A stretch of DNA of 49,315 bases from Symbiodinium natans (GCA_905221605.1 CAJNDS010002251.1:502501-551815), one strand, 5' to 3'. Numbered from the stretch's first letter, positions 19,311-30,268 are shown. Numbers and translations: made by a program. Notes: generated by a model not told the origin, from the sequence alone.

Positions 19311-20345
19311 TTTAGGGTTTAGGGTTTAGGGTTTAGGGTTTAGGGTTTAGGGTTTAGGGTTTAGGGGGTAGGGTGTTTAGGGTTTACCACCCCCAAGTAG
19401 CTGTTATGACACCCGACAACACCTGTTATAACACCCACCGACACTGAAGGGATACTTGGGCTACGTTCTTTTTCTTTTTCTTGATCATTTTTTTTTTTGG
19501 GGGGGGGGGGGGTTAGGCAACTTAAACCCTAACCCTAAATTCCAAATCAGACTTGGGCTCAATTTACGGCAAGAGCGTGGAGACTTTCTTCGGCGAACGA
19601 TGGACCCCCCCCCCATCCCCCCAAATCACTCCCTCACTCACTGGCAAGAAGCAGGACAAGCAGCTTCGGCTAAACCCCAAACCCGAAACCCTAAGCCCTA
19701 AGCCCTAAGCCCTAAACTCTAAACCCTAAACCCTGAACCCTAAACCCTAAACCCTACACCCTAAGGTCTGGGAGTCGGGCCTTGAACCCTAAACCCTAAA
19801 CCCTAAACCCTCAGGCTCAAGGAACTTGAGGGTTCGGGGTTTCCTGAACTTCGGGTTAAGGCCTTTACGGCGGGTTGAGGCTCCAGGGTTCAAGACTTTA
19901 GGTTGTAGGGCTTCAGGGTTTAGGGTTTAGGGTTTAGGGTTTAGGGTTTAGGGTTTAGGGTTGAGGGTTGAGGGTTGAGGGTTTAGTTTAGGGTTTCGGG
20001 TTTCGGGTTTAGGGTTTAGGGTTTCGGGTTTAGGGTTTAGGGTTTAGGGTTGAGGATTACCAAAAGCTGAGGGCATCATTCGGCCAGGACGCCCCGGGGC
20101 AAGCTCAAGCGCCTTCCAGGTGATGCTGGAGGGAACCCCGGAATCCGAACCCTAAACCCTAGACCCTAAACCCTAAACCCTAAACCCTAAACCCTCATTA
20201 AACCCGAACCCTAGGGGCACCCAAACCTCCATGGCTTAATGGGGTTTAGGGTTTAGCGACCTTCAGGATGCCAAACGTTTAGGGTTTAGGGTTTAGGGTT
20301 TAGGGTTTAGGGTCCAGGGTCTAGGGTCTAGGGGTTTCGTCTTCG
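19311..20345. repeat. Telomere-like blocks of both orientations
   Basis: TTTAGGG at 19313-19385, a G tract at 19500-19512, CCCTAAA at 19690-19815, TTTAGGG changing to TTGAGGG at 19915-20050, CCCTAAA at 20150-20195 and TTTAGGG at 20278-20330. Intervening islands are below 150 nt. Confidence 0.9.
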
Positions 20346-20414
20346 ATTGTTTGGGGGGGTAGTAGCGTGGTACCCCATGGGTTTGGGGGCAGGTTTGGGG
20401 GGCTGGGGGAACCC

Positions 20415-20526
20415 TTATTGGGCAACTACCCGATGCAACCTCTTGCTTATGCCTTGCCTAACCGCCATATGCCTAAGGTCCCTATCAGGGCAGCTCCTAA
20501 AATCCCTACTCAAGTCATCCAACCTT
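20415..20526 (-). CDS. Candidate 3'-terminal exon, function unknown
   Basis: After the acceptor GACTAG the minus strand is open for 36 codons and ends with TAA. It begins RLDDLSRDFRSCPDRDLRH and ends RLHRVVAQ. No family is recognised. The island is flanked by G-rich telomere-like DNA. A plus-strand frame of similar length also exists but is Gly-rich and less protein-like. Confidence 0.35.
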
Positions 20527-20579
20527 CTAGTCAAAGGGGCTTAGGGCTTATGGACTAAAGGGTTTAGGGCTTCGGCACT

Positions 20580-21110
20580 AGACCCTAAGCCTAAAATCCA
20601 GGCTTCAAGGCGGATGTCGGGCGAGGGAGCAGGTTCCAGGATGTGTACTGGCGCACTTCATGGGCGCAGGGTTTAAGTTTTCGGGTTGAGGGCGTAAACG
20701 GCCTAATTAGGAGCTAAGGATTTGGGGTTTGAGGTTTAGAGTTGGGGGGAAAAGGGGGGTTGATCTACGGGATGGATCTTCAGTAGAGCATGTCCTTAAT
20801 CCTGAGACTCCAAGACCCTAAACCCGTAATTATGCACTTTCAACGCCCCCAATTCAACCGTACTCCTGTGATCTGTCGTGGTATTTTGGGGGTTCAAGGT
20901 GCGGAGTGAAGAGATGCTCCCTAATCAACGAACAGTTGTAGAAGCAGACGTTGAGGAATCGCTAGGTTTTGAACATTAGAGTCGCTGCGCCTCCAGCAGC
21001 CTCGGGCCCTAAACCCCTAAACTAGATTTTTTGGGAACCCCAAACCCTAAACCCGAAACCCGAAACCCTAAACCCCAAGTCCTAAACTGTCGGGGGGGAG
21101 GGGGGGTGCG
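20580..21110. other. Unique islands, no confident exon
   Basis: This holds unique DNA with short telomere-like fragments (20670-20745, 21035-21085) and a G tract at 21090-21107. A minus-strand frame reading HEVRQYTSWNLLPRPTSALK near 20605-20665 is suggestive but lacks a nearby GT donor. Confidence 0.4.
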
Positions 21111-21118
21111 AAGAACAC

Positions 21119-21176
21119 CTCTCCACTGCGCCTGGCTGCTGTAGAGTGCCCAGCTGTCACACTGGAAGATGCCAAC
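21119..21176 (-). CDS. Candidate internal exon, VGIFQCDSWALY motif
   Basis: An acceptor CCTCAG and donor GTGTTC bound 58 nt reading VGIFQCDSWALYSSQAQWR. About 15 of 19 third positions are G or C. From memory, GIF-CD-W/Y-L-Y/F-S motifs recur in dinoflagellate proteins, but I cannot name the domain. No adjoining exon could be joined. Confidence 0.4.
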
Positions 21177-21199
21177 CTGAGGGTGGGCGCCTCTTGTCG

Positions 21200-22145
21200 G
21201 GTTTTTTATAGGGTTTAGGGTTTAGGGTTTAGGTTTCCGCTAAACCCGAACCCCCAAACCCCGGTTTCCGATCCTAATTTGAACCACCCCCCCACCCCCC
21301 CACCCACCCCCCAAGGCAATCGAAGGAAGTGCTGACATAAAACTGTAAAGTCTAGGGCTTTAGGGCTGTGGGGTTGAGGGTTTTAGGGCTTTCGGGTTTG
21401 AGGGGTGGGCAAACCCTAAGCCCTGAACCCCAAGACATGAAGAGTCGTTGGAGTTTCGGGCTCCTAAACCCTAAACCCTGCAGAGCCCCTCTGTAGACGA
21501 AACGGAACGATCCTGCTGAGGCCAGGACCTCCTCCTTGTACTGCATCAACTTGGCGCGGTGGGTTTGGGGTTTAGGGTTTTGGGGTTTTGGGGTTTTGGG
21601 TTTAGGGCGTCAGGGTTTGAGGGATTTGGGGTTTTGTGGCTTTGGGGTTTGAGGGTTTTAGGGAATTTTAGGGTTTTTGGGGTTTTGGCTGTTAGGGTTT
21701 CAGGGTTTAGGGCTTTAGGGTTTCCAGGGTTCGAGGCATGTGTTTCGTTCGTAGCGATTGTCAGGGTTTAGGGCTCGGGTGTCTTAGGCAGAAGGGTGCT
21801 CGGGCTTAAGGCCTAGGTTTAGCAAATTTAGCAAACCCTAAACCCTAAACCCTAACCCAAACCCCAAACCCTAAACCCTAAACCCTAAAAGTCAGGCCAG
21901 GATTTGGGCTGGCTCCTTCACAGACAGGGACGACTAAGGGAAGGCACGCCGCAGGGGACAAGTACCTTTCTCTTCATGCTCAGCGGCGGAGTTGAGCCCT
22001 AAACCCTAAACCCTAAACCCTAAACCCCAAACCCTAAACCCTAAACCCTAAACCCTAAACCCTCAAGGCCAGAATAAATAGAAATTGTAAGTGTTTCATT
22101 ACGAGCAGCTCGTGCAATAATCCTTCATCCTTCACAGTGCAAAAA
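21200..22145. repeat. Telomere-like and TTTTGGG-like blocks
   Basis: G-rich blocks at 21208-21235 and 21560-21725 (mixed TTTTGGGG/TTTAGGG units), and C-rich blocks at 21835-21890 and 21997-22065. A C tract with A interruptions lies at 21285-21313. Unique pieces between them contain no confident exon. Confidence 0.8.
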
Positions 22146-22149
22146 TATT

Positions 22150-22480
22150 AGCCAAACCCTTCAGCCAGCCCCCCTCCAGCCCTCCCCCCCCTCCAGCCCC
22201 TCCCGCCCCTCCAGCCCCTCCAGCCCCCCCAGCCCCTCCAGCCCCCTCCAGCCCCCTCCAGCCCCTCCAGCCCCTCCAGCCCCTCCAGCCCCTGCAGCCC
22301 CTCCAGCCCCTCCAGCCCTTCCAGCCCCTCCAGCCCCTCCGGCCTCTCCAGCCCCTCCAGCTCCTCCAGCCCCTCCTCCAGCCCCTCCTCCGGCCCTCCA
22401 GCCCCTCCAGCCCCAGCCCCTCCAGCCCCTCCAGCCCCTCCAGCCCCTCCAGCCCCTCCAGCCCCTCCCCCAGCCCCCAA
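22150..22480. repeat. CAGCCCCTC nonamer satellite
   Basis: About 35 copies of the nonamer CAGCCCCTC with minor variants. On the minus strand the unit is GAGGGGCTG, and because nine is a multiple of three each frame gives a simple tripeptide repeat (Gly-Leu-Glu, Gly-Gly-Ala, Arg-Gly-Trp). These frames are artefacts. The unit is unlike the telomere-type family. Confidence 0.95.
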
Positions 22481-22499
22481 TGACAAAAGCAAAAAACAA

Positions 22500-23505
22500 A
22501 ACCCGGCAAAACCCTCCAAAACCCCCCAAAACCCGACAAAACTCCGGACACAAACCCTATACAATTTCTATAAACCCTAAACCCTAAACCCTAAACCCTA
22601 AACCCTAAACCCACTTACTCCTCAGACCCCAAAACCCTTTGCCCCAAAGCGGGGAGGCTTGGTACAAACTTGGCTAAGTCCAATCTGGACACAGGTTGAG
22701 CTAGCTCTGTACCGAGCTCGCCACCACTAGGTCCTGCTCATTCGAGTACCTAAACCCTAAACCCTAAACCCTACACCCTAAACCCTAAACCCTAAACCCT
22801 AAACCCTGAACCCTAAACCCTAAACCCTAAACCCACCGAGCCCGCCACCACTAGGTCCTGCTCCTTTGAGTAGGCCATGAAAAGCATCACGCAATGCCTT
22901 GGGGGAGTTTGGCTCGGCTTCGTGGCTCGGGGAGTTGAGCGGTTAAGGGCGATATGGCCAGTTCTCTGATTTCTGGTCCCCTTTTTGGTGGGTACCCTAA
23001 ACAAGAGGGGCCGCCTTATAACAAGGACCCCCCAAAAAGCGACCGTAAGAAATCGCCATATGCGGGATAAGGGCTTAGGGTTTATGGCTTCGGGTGCTTC
23101 GCTTGAGAGAGGAGGGGGGGAGTTGGCTGAGTTTTTAGGGGGGTTTAGGTTAGGGGTTTAGGGTTTAGGGTTTAGGGTTGAGGGTTAGGGCTTAAGGGGC
23201 CAAGGTTTAATATCTGCGAACCCTCAGTATCTTGGAGCGGAGTATGTTTAATCTTTTTCAACGTGCAGACTTGCTCCATGTGTATAGGTGAGGGACCGGA
23301 ACGGTAAGAGAACCCCAAAGAACTCCTGGCAGTAAAAGAAGTTCCTTGCACTTCCCCCTCCCTCAGACCCTAATCCTGACACCAAAACCCCAAACACCCC
23401 AACCGAACACCCAACACTCCAAAACGCAAAGTTCAAAACCCTAAACCTTAAACCCTGAACCCTAAACCCTAAACCCTAAACCCTAAACCCCCCCCCCCCA
23501 AAAAA
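22500..23505. repeat. Telomere-like blocks and dispersed GGGTACC repeat
   Basis: CCCTAAA at 22572-22612, 22750-22832 and 23430-23490 (ending in a C tract and A tract), and TTTAGGG at 23150-23185. The words GTGGGTACCCTAAACAAGAG and TAACAAGGACCCC at 22989-23032 recur on the opposite strand at 24338-24388. A word CACCACTAGGTCCTGCTC is repeated at 22720-22738 and 22846-22864, each next to a CCCTAAA block. Confidence 0.7.
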
Positions 23506-23509
23506 AAAC

Positions 23510-23595
23510 TTCTCAGACAGCTCCGCTGCATCGTCTTTGTCTTTTCGCCCGCCACTTCCTCGATAGGGCAGCAGCCGATGTCCCCAGCGTCATAC
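23510..23595 (-). CDS. Candidate internal exon, function unknown
   Basis: After the acceptor CTGCGAG the frame reads YDAGDIGCCPIEEVAGEKTK and continues for eight more codons to a GT inside GTTTTTTTT. About 20 of 28 third positions are G or C, and this is the most biased of the three frames. The following intron would start with a T tract, a G tract and TTTAGGG. Confidence 0.35.
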
Positions 23596-23639
23596 CTCGC
23601 AGAAGCAGCGCTGTGCGGTTTAGGGCTGAGGGTTTAATT

Positions 23640-25365
23640 AGGGTTTAGGGTTTAGGGTTTAGAGTTTTGGGCTTGGGGCTTAAGGCTTGGGGCTCAGGGT
23701 TGAGGGTTTCGAATCTGCCCAAGGAGCAAGCTACAAAACGCAATGATGGAGTGTTGAATCAAGCTGCGTGACTGACCCCTGAAGCCTCAACCCGAGTTCA
23801 ACCATGAACCCTGAAACCCGAAACCCTGACTCCTACACCCTAAACCCTAATACCCGCATCCATCCCACCCGATGCCATCTAGGGCGGCCCAGCCCAACCA
23901 AGCTCTTTTTTGGAGCTGGGCCTCAACTCACATGAAGCAGGGCTCATATTACTAGTATGCCCAAGCGGACACACAGCATCTACACTCACAGATACTTCTA
24001 AGGAACCCTACATACATTCTTCCTCACCAGGAACAACAGCAATAGAAACCATGTTTCACATGTTGCCCTTCAGCTTTGCTTTCTGTTGGCTTGTGGGCGA
24101 ACCCGCAAGCCAAACCCTGAACAGTTGAAAACTTAAACCCTCAGCCACAACTTAAACCCTAAAACCTGAACCCTAAAGCCTAAACCCTACATCTTAAACC
24201 TTAAACCCTAAACTCGCCCGAACGCCACCACAAGAGCGGGAACCCAGGAAGGAATAAACTTGGGTGGACCCATGCTCAAGCAGGGGAGACAAGAAAGAAA
24301 CCAACACCAGTGTTGCTGGTATCTCTAAAACAGGGTCCCCTTTTGGGGTCCTTGTTATGAAACCCCTCTTATTTCGGGTACCCACAATAAGACCAAAATT
24401 TCAAGAACTGACCATGTCGACTCTACACACGCCTGGCTGTGCGCGGGCGCCAGTTTGACTTGGAAATTGCTGCCGCTGCGCAGCGAGATACCCTGAGCCC
24501 TACACTGCCCTAGACGCTAAGCACTTAGCCTTTTAGCCCTATAAACCCTAAACTTGACATTCGACCGTCTACAGATTGGAACCCTAAACTCTTCAACCCT
24601 AAAACCTTTTACCCTAAACCCGAATCCCTAGCTACACTCTACACACCCACCCTGCACCCCCACCCTACATCCTCAACCCTACAACTGTAAACTCTAAACC
24701 CTAAACCATAAACCCTAAACCCCAAACCCTAAACCCGAAACCCTAAACGCACTCAAAATAGGGGTAGTGAGGCCCGGGCCCTGCACACTCGGTGCCCGTG
24801 CGGATGGGGCTTGTGTCTTTCGGACAAGCATACTGGGCCTCGGTTTAGGGTTTAGGGTGTACGGTTTAGGGTTTAGGGTTTAGGGTTTGGGGTTTAGGGT
24901 TTAGGGCTTAGGGGTTAGGGGTTAGGGGTTAGGGGTTAGGGGTTAGGGGTCTAGGGTTTAGGGTTTAGGGTTTAGGGTTCAGGGTGTTGAGGGTTTTAAA
25001 GTTGAGGGTTTTTAAGGCTGAGAGTTTGGGGTTGAGGGTTGAGGATTTGGGGTTTCGGAGAGGCTTGAGGGTTTGGCGGGTTTGGGGGAATGAGAAACCC
25101 CGGACCCCACACCCGGAGGGTTCGAAGTTGGGGTCCGAAACCCTAAACCCTAAACCCTAAACCCTAAACCCTAGACTTTCCATAAGGTGTTCCCATAGCC
25201 CCTACACGCTAAAACCCTCGTGAACCCTAAACCTGGAGGCAGCTTTGGCCCCTGCAGGTCGCTCACAGACATTTTCGGCAGGAACTAAGTTCACTTACAT
25301 GTTAAGGTTTAGGGTTTAGGGTTTCGGGTTTAGGGTTTAGGGTTTCGAGTTTAGGCATGTCCTTC
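23640..25365. other. Unique islands and telomere-like blocks
   Basis: TTTAGGG at 23636-23665; GGGGTTA heptamers within 24905-24950, flanked by TTTAGGG at 24845-24905 and 24955-24980; CCCTAAA at 24690-24750 and 25138-25172. Islands at 23710-24120, 24200-24600 and 24760-24840 have only short open frames with no family match. Confidence 0.6.
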
Positions 25366-25367
25366 AC

Positions 25368-25479
25368 CTGATGCCAGAGTTCGTTATGGGCCAACTTCTG
25401 CAAGTAGTCTACAGCTCGCCGATAAGGAGGCTCTCCTCTCCATAGTGGCATCGGAGCTTCTGGGCCAAAGCCAGCCAAT
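25368..25479 (-). CDS. Candidate internal exon, function unknown
   Basis: The acceptor CTAGCCAG and the strong donor CAG|GTGAAG enclose 37 codons. They begin LAGFGPEAPMPLWRGEPPYR and end LQKLAHNELWHQ. The composition is that of a folded protein. A TTCAGGG array lies just upstream (25485-25545) and TTTAGGG just downstream. I do not recognise the family. Confidence 0.5.
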
Positions 25480-25484
25480 CTGGC

Positions 25485-25670
25485 TAGGGTTCAGGGTTCA
25501 GGGTTCAGGGTTCAGGGTTCAGGGTTCAGGGTTCAGGGTTCTTGGTTCAGGGTTCAGGGTTTAGGGTTTAGGGTTTAGGGGTTAGGGGTTAGGGGTTGGG
25601 GTCTGGGGTTTAGGGTTTTAGGGTTTAGGGTTTAGGGTTGAGGGTTTAGGGTTTAGGGTTTAGGGTCTGG
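25485..25670. repeat. TTCAGGG array followed by TTTAGGG and GGGGTTA
   Basis: Nine near-perfect GGGTTCA heptamers at 25490-25560 change to TTTAGGG, then briefly GGGGTTA, then TTTAGGG again. This is a clear case of a point variant amplified as its own block. Confidence 0.95.
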
Positions 25671-25746
25671 CCTGTGCGATTGTTGACACGCCTGCAAGAA
25701 GCAGCCGGGTTGTGTCTAGACAGTGTCGGATGTGGAATCACTCAAT

Positions 25747-26001
25747 TCAATAGCACTCGCTGTGCACAGTGAGAACGGTGGTTTCTCTGCCAGGCACTCC
25801 CTTCATTTTTGGTCTCGTGCAGTGCCCGGTCCGGTCATGACAGTCCTTGAGTGCCGCTGCCAGCTCTGCACCGGGCAACTTCTTGCCCTCCGCGACGGTG
25901 CTGCTCGGGCTCACATCAGCCATGGTAGCGCTGCTGCACGGAGCGCCGGGAGCGGGATGAGTTGAACACTCACAAAAGGGCCCTACCTTCTTCAAAGGGT
26001 T
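25747..26001 (-). CDS. Candidate 3' exon or small protein, function unknown
   Basis: A pyrimidine-rich acceptor (ATTTTCCTTGCAG) opens an 84-codon frame ending in TGA. An internal ATG at 25922-25924 starts MADVSPSSTVAEGKKLPGAE, followed by LAAALKDCHDRTGHC. Roughly two thirds of third positions are G or C. An AAG|GTAGGG site near its start could instead act as a donor, so the exon borders are uncertain. No domain is recognised. Confidence 0.4.
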   Translation of the reverse strand, partial: NPLKKVGPFCECSTHPAPGAPCSSATMADVSPSSTVAEGKKLPGAELAAALKDCHDRTGHCTRPKMKGVPGRETTVLTVHSECY

Positions 26002-26059
26002 CTGCAAGGAAAATAAGGGGTACATAAGGGGTCTCCAAGTAAGGGACCATAGTCAGGGA

Positions 26060-26328
26060 CCATTCAACTAAACCAAACCCTCAACCCTAGACCCAAAACC
26101 CTTAACCCAAAGCCTAAACCAACTAAGGGCCCCACATTAAGGGAGTTGATCCTCACCTACGCCTCGCAGCTCTTGGCCCTCAACTTCCATCCGTCTGTCG
26201 CACTTAGGAGCCCCCTGAAACATGTCGGGGTGTGGTTAGTTGTTTAGGGTTTAGGGTTTAGGGTGTGATTAGTTGTTTAGGGTTTAGGGTTTAGGGTTTA
26301 GGGTTTAGGGTTTCGGGTTGAGGGTTTG
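26060..26328. repeat. Unique DNA and duplicated TTTAGGG blocks
   Basis: TTTAGGG at 26245-26265 and 26277-26315 are each introduced by GTGGTTAGTTG or GTGATTAGTTG, so a short segment has been duplicated. No exon is called here. Confidence 0.7.
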
Positions 26329-26456
26329 CTATAGTATGGCGTACAAGCTGTATATGTGACGGTTTTCAGTAGAGCCTTGAAGGCATCGAGCAATGCGACG
26401 GGCGGAAATGGCCCGCTCGTGGAGGGCCACCCTAACACCTTTCGCCCCCACGCCGT
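26329..26456 (-). CDS. Candidate 3'-terminal exon, function unknown
   Basis: The acceptor CGCCTGAG opens a frame of 41 codons that ends in TAG: GVGAKGVRVALHERAISARR, later ENRHIYSLYAIL. About 26 of 42 third positions are G or C. The two leading bases complete a codon left by the exon at 26524-26666, so the two join in phase. The protein family is unknown. Confidence 0.45.
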
Positions 26457-26523
26457 CTCAGGCGAAAACCACCCAAACCTATTCCTTTTAGGGTGCAGGC
26501 CTAAACTCAAGCCACCCGCCCAC

Positions 26524-26666
26524 TTCCAAAAACTTCTTCCGTTCCAGGGCGTCTTGTTCGGCAATAGAAGGCCAGGTAGATCAAGGTTTTAGGGAGGTCC
26601 CAGAAACGTCCAGGACGGTCCCAGAAGCGTCGAAGAAGAAGGTGGGTCGAAGTGGTACCCCTTCGC
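26524..26666 (-). CDS. Candidate internal exon joined to the exon at 26329-26456
   Basis: Between the acceptor CCCCAG and a donor GTGGGC the frame gives 47 codons, including LLLRRFWDRPGRFWDLPKTL, IYLAFYCRTRRPGTEEVFG. The closing base A plus AC of the next exon makes AAC, so phase is kept. The start is uncertain because other AGs lie upstream. Confidence 0.4.
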
Positions 26667-27345
26667 CTGGGGCGGCCAGAGGCCCCCTCCCTGGCCACGC
26701 TAAACCCTAAACCCTAAACCCTAAACCTTAAATCCATAAACCTTAAACCCTAAACCCTAAACCCTAAGCCCTAAACCCATAAACCTTTGGGGCCGACCGT
26801 GCTCCGGTACCGGGCCAATCCTGAATGCTACCGACCTGAGAGCTCTAGGAGGCGGGCGAACGACGGGGTTTAGGCGCCCCCCCCCGCAACTGTGAAGGGG
26901 CGGCCTAGGCCTGGAGTTTAGGGGGGTTTAGGGGGCTAGGGTTTGCGGGCTGCGAGGGCTGAGGGTGAGGGTTGGAGGGCTCAGGGTTGAGGGCTGAGGG
27001 TTGAGGGTTGGGGAACTTTGCGCCACAAACTGGCAGAGCTCCGTCTGGGGTGTTGGACCCAAAAGCCCTTAACCCTCAACCTCAAGTCTATAAACGCAAG
27101 AACCTCTATATCCTGGACCTCCGAACCCTAAACTAGGGTTTAGGGTCTAGGGTTCAGGGCTTAGAGTTTAGGGTGCAGTGGTTTGAGGCTTAGGGCCCTA
27201 AACCCTCAACCCTGAACCCCCCCTAAACCCTAAACCCTAAACCCTAAACCCCAAACCCCAAGCCCTAAACCCCAAACCCCAAGCCCCAAACCCTAAACCT
27301 AACCCCCCCCCCTCCCCCCCCCCCCCCCCAACAAAAAAACAAACT
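26667..27345. repeat. Telomere-like blocks and unique DNA
   Basis: CCCTAAA at 26698-26780, TTGAGGG-like units at 26950-27010, a TTTAGGG/TTCAGGG piece at 27130-27175, CCCTAAA at 27205-27300 and a long C tract at 27303-27328. The island 27011-27125 has no confident exon. Confidence 0.8.
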
Positions 27346-27351
27346 CATCAC

Positions 27352-27398
27352 CTCCGCGCGCCGGCGGCTCTGCGATTCCGCAGGTGATCCAGCAGCGC
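27352..27398 (-). CDS. Candidate internal exon, function unknown
   Basis: The acceptor ACTTAG and donor GAG|GTGATG bound 47 nt reading RCWITCGIAEPPARG, with 12 of 15 third positions G or C. A C/G tract lies within the putative intron just downstream. The exon is too short for a family assignment. Confidence 0.3.
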
Positions 27399-27419
27399 CT
27401 AAGTAATGGCTTCCGGTTT

Positions 27420-29230
27420 TAGGTTTTGGGTTTAGGGTTTTAGGGTTCCGGGTTCAGGGTTCAGGGTTCAGGTTTCCGGATTCGGGTTCAGGGTTTAGGG
27501 TTGGTCCTATGGGCTAGGGTTTAGAGTTTAGGGGTTAGGGTTTAGGTTTAGGTTTTGGGTTTAGGAGCTTGTGGTTTCCCTGGACACCCCCCAGGTAGGC
27601 GAAAAAGAATCGGCCGCAACATTAGGATAACCATCTCGAACATATTTGGCAGTGGCCCTTCTGTAGGTAAAGGGTCGAGGGTTTTTTAGGCTTAGGGTTA
27701 ACCCTAAACCCTAAAAAAAACCCTAGACCCCTGAACCCTGACCCCTAAACCCTAACCTTTAAAAGGGTGGGGGGCCGATCTCCCAGTTCGCAACACCCTA
27801 GTAAGCCCAAGCGCCCAAGAAGCGCCACAGAGCCGCGGAAGCCTTCAACACTGGAGTGTGTTAGGGTCAACCCCAGAGCCCGGAACCCCACACCCAAAAC
27901 TCTGAACCCCAAAACCCTAAACCCCTAAACCCTAAACCCCAAACCTAAGCCCGGAAAGCCTAAAGTCCAAGCCCCTTTATTCTCGTAGCTCCGATGGAAT
28001 CCCTTGAAGTGGCCTGGTTTTGGGTAGGGCTGAGGTTCAGGGTTCGGGTTCAGGTTCAGGTGTTCAGGGTTCAGGGTTCAAAGGGTTCAGGTTTATGGTT
28101 TAGGGTTTGGTTAGGGTTCAGTGTTTTAGGGTTTCCGGGTTTAGGGTTTAGGGTTCAGGGCCTCAGCTGTTTGAGTCTTGGGCCTTCTGTGCTGGCAAGG
28201 GGCAAGTTCCTCTTTTGCGCCTGAGAATGCTCAGGGGCCAGGCATATGCCACATATCCTGCCGCCCCTAACCCTAAACTCTAACCCTCAACCCTAAACCC
28301 TAAACCCTAAACCCTAAACCCTAACCCTAAACCCTAACCACTAAGACCCTAAAAACGCCTAACCCTAAACCCCTCGCCCCTGCCCAAAGAGCTCTAGAAT
28401 CTGGACTTTGCTGCGGCCGGGGTGCTGTATTTAGGGTGGAAGGCTGCAGAGTTTACAACTTCCACCTGGACACCAAGTCCAGCCTGGACCCCTAGAATTG
28501 GACCTCTGATCCCAAACCCAAAGCCCAGAAACCAAGCCCAACCTGAAACCTATGACCCCTACCTCTAAACCCTAACCTTGAACCCGAACCCCACAAGCCT
28601 TAAGACCGTACCCTTCACCTCCCCCTCCTTCCTTGAAGTTAAGGGTGCACTACGGCTTTAGGGCTTAGGACTTCGGAGGATTCTGGACCTAAGTGTAGAT
28701 CCATGGTCCTGGGTGTGGTCCCTACCTTAACCTCCCTGAAAGGCTTCTGAGGTATTTGCGCTTCGGTGGCATAGGGTAATAGGGATACCTATGGAGTCCC
28801 CCCCTGTTAAGTACCCTTCTTAAGGGACCAGGCAACTACCCCAAACCCCAACCCCACACCCACAACCCCAACCCCAAACCCAAACCCGAAACCCTAACCC
28901 CAAACCCAAACCCCAAACCACCAACCCCAAACCCTCCACCGCAACCCAACCTAAACGCCCAACCCCCAAACCCCAACCCTAACCCCAAACCCCAACCCGG
29001 ACCGCAAACCCTCAACCTAGACCAACCCCAAGACTGGAGGGATGCTTTTTGAAGTCACACTCCCCCCCCCCCCCCCCCCCAGCGTTCGGGCCCATGCGGG
29101 CCTGGCATGTCGAAGTGGCAATGCCTGAAGTCGGGGCTCAATGCTGACACCCTAACCTAACTCCTAAACCCAACCCTCACCCAACCCTAAAAACCTAACC
29201 CTGAACCCGGAAACCCTAAGCCCTAAGCCT
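27420..29230. other. Degenerate telomere-like DNA and unique islands
   Basis: Here the repeats are more degenerate than elsewhere (TTCAGGG, TTTAGG and CCCCAAA mixtures at 27420-27560, 27700-27760, 28020-28165, 28265-28345 and 28845-29030). A C tract lies at 29062-29080. Just upstream of it, at about 29081-29135, a minus-strand frame reads IEPRLQALPLRHARPAWART. It would join in phase to the exon at 29235-29279 but lacks a clean donor. Confidence 0.5.
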
Positions 29231-29234
29231 AAAC

Positions 29235-29279
29235 CCAGTTTCGAAGGGGATATCAAGGCCTCTCAGCGGGCTGAGGGCT
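29235..29279 (-). CDS. Exon 7 of a candidate seven-exon chain
   Basis: After the acceptor CTGTGAAG the segment reads ALSPLRGLDIPFET and stops at a donor GTTTAGGC, itself a telomere-like unit. Ten of 14 third positions are G or C. The leading A completes the codon begun by AG at the end of the exon at 29510-29546. Confidence 0.5.
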
Positions 29280-29509
29280 CTTCACAGGGTCTGGGGCTGT
29301 TTTGGGCTTGGGGTGGGCGGTTGGTATCCGGCTTAGGGGTTAGGGTTTTGGGGGCTTTAGGGCTCTAACCCTCAACCTAAGCCCTAAACCCGGTTAGAGG
29401 TCGCTTGTTCGTGGGGGCTTCTCGGGTTCTTCATACATAACACACATGAACGCAAAGATAGCTACATCTATACACATATCCATTCACCACAGCAGCCCTA
29501 ACAGTCAAC

Positions 29510-29546
29510 CTGTAGGCAAGCGAAGCCAACAAGCGTTCCTTCCGTG
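29510..29546 (-). CDS. Exon 6 of the seven-exon chain
   Basis: The acceptor TTAGCCCAG and donor CTACAG|GTTGAC bound 37 nt reading RKERLLASLAY after two bases that complete a codon with the preceding exon. The intron that follows, toward 29280, begins with AT-rich ordinary sequence rather than repeats. Confidence 0.5.
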
Positions 29547-29730
29547 CTGGGCTAAGGGTTTGGGCAGTTAGGTTTCGGTTTGTGGACTGGATTGTGAGGT
29601 TTGCACTGAGTTTGGCGGGGGGGGTGTCAAGGTGATCAAAGGAGCTTTAGATTTTGCGCTGTTTGACTCAATGCTTTGAGCGATTCAGTGTCACCATGCT
29701 CTGACGTCTGTGATCCCTTGCTGCACTCAC

Positions 29731-29807
29731 CCGAATTTTCCCATACCCAGTATAAGGCCCAAAGGGCCTGGAGCCGTTGTTCGCCTACTTTTTTGAGGGG
29801 GTCGTAA
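29731..29807 (-). CDS. Exon 5 of the seven-exon chain
   Basis: An acceptor TTAGTTTCAG and a consensus donor G|GTGAGT bound 77 nt. It reads YDPLKKVGEQRLQALWALYW and then VWENS. This is one of the most convincing exons in the window: both sites are good and the frame is the only protein-like one. It joins in phase on both sides. Confidence 0.6.
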
Positions 29808-30205
29808 CTGAAACTAAAGCCCTAAACCATAAACCCCGACAACGTACGTATTACGGGTGCTTTAGGCTCAGGGTCAAGAGAATAATTTTAGGTTAAGGTT
29901 TACAACAGCCACACCCACTAAGCTGCGATCCCCAAAAACCCATTGGGTCTACGGTTGCCCCAACCCTGCCCTGCAAACCCGAAAACCACCCTAAACCTGA
30001 ACCCTGAAGCTGCCCATATCCTAAAAAACCTAAACTCTAAACGTCAAGCCCTGAACCAAAGCCTAGAACACCGAACCTTCCTGAAGCTCCTACAAGCCCA
30101 AATGGAAATGCGAAGACGCCAAAGCCAAAACCCTAAACTCTACAAAAACCCCTAAAACCCTAACCCTAAACTAAACCCCAAACCTTAAACCTAACCCAAA
30201 CCCAC

Positions 30206-30268
30206 CTGTCCCAGCCTCCGGCGAGCAGTGCTGGTATCCCAGCTGGGTCCACCTGGAGACTCAAGAGT
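30206..30268 (-). CDS. Exon 4 of the seven-exon chain
   Basis: A pyrimidine tract followed by CGTCAG opens, and ACAG|GTGGGT closes, 63 nt reading LLSLQVDPAGIPALLAGGWD. About two thirds of third positions are G or C. It ends with AG, completed to AGT by the first base of the exon at 29731-29807. Confidence 0.6.

Noticed and set aside
22132-22564. Gly-Leu-Glu / Gly-Gly-Ala / Arg-Gly-Trp repeat proteins
   Set aside because: They are the three minus-strand frames of a nonamer satellite, all open for arithmetic reasons.
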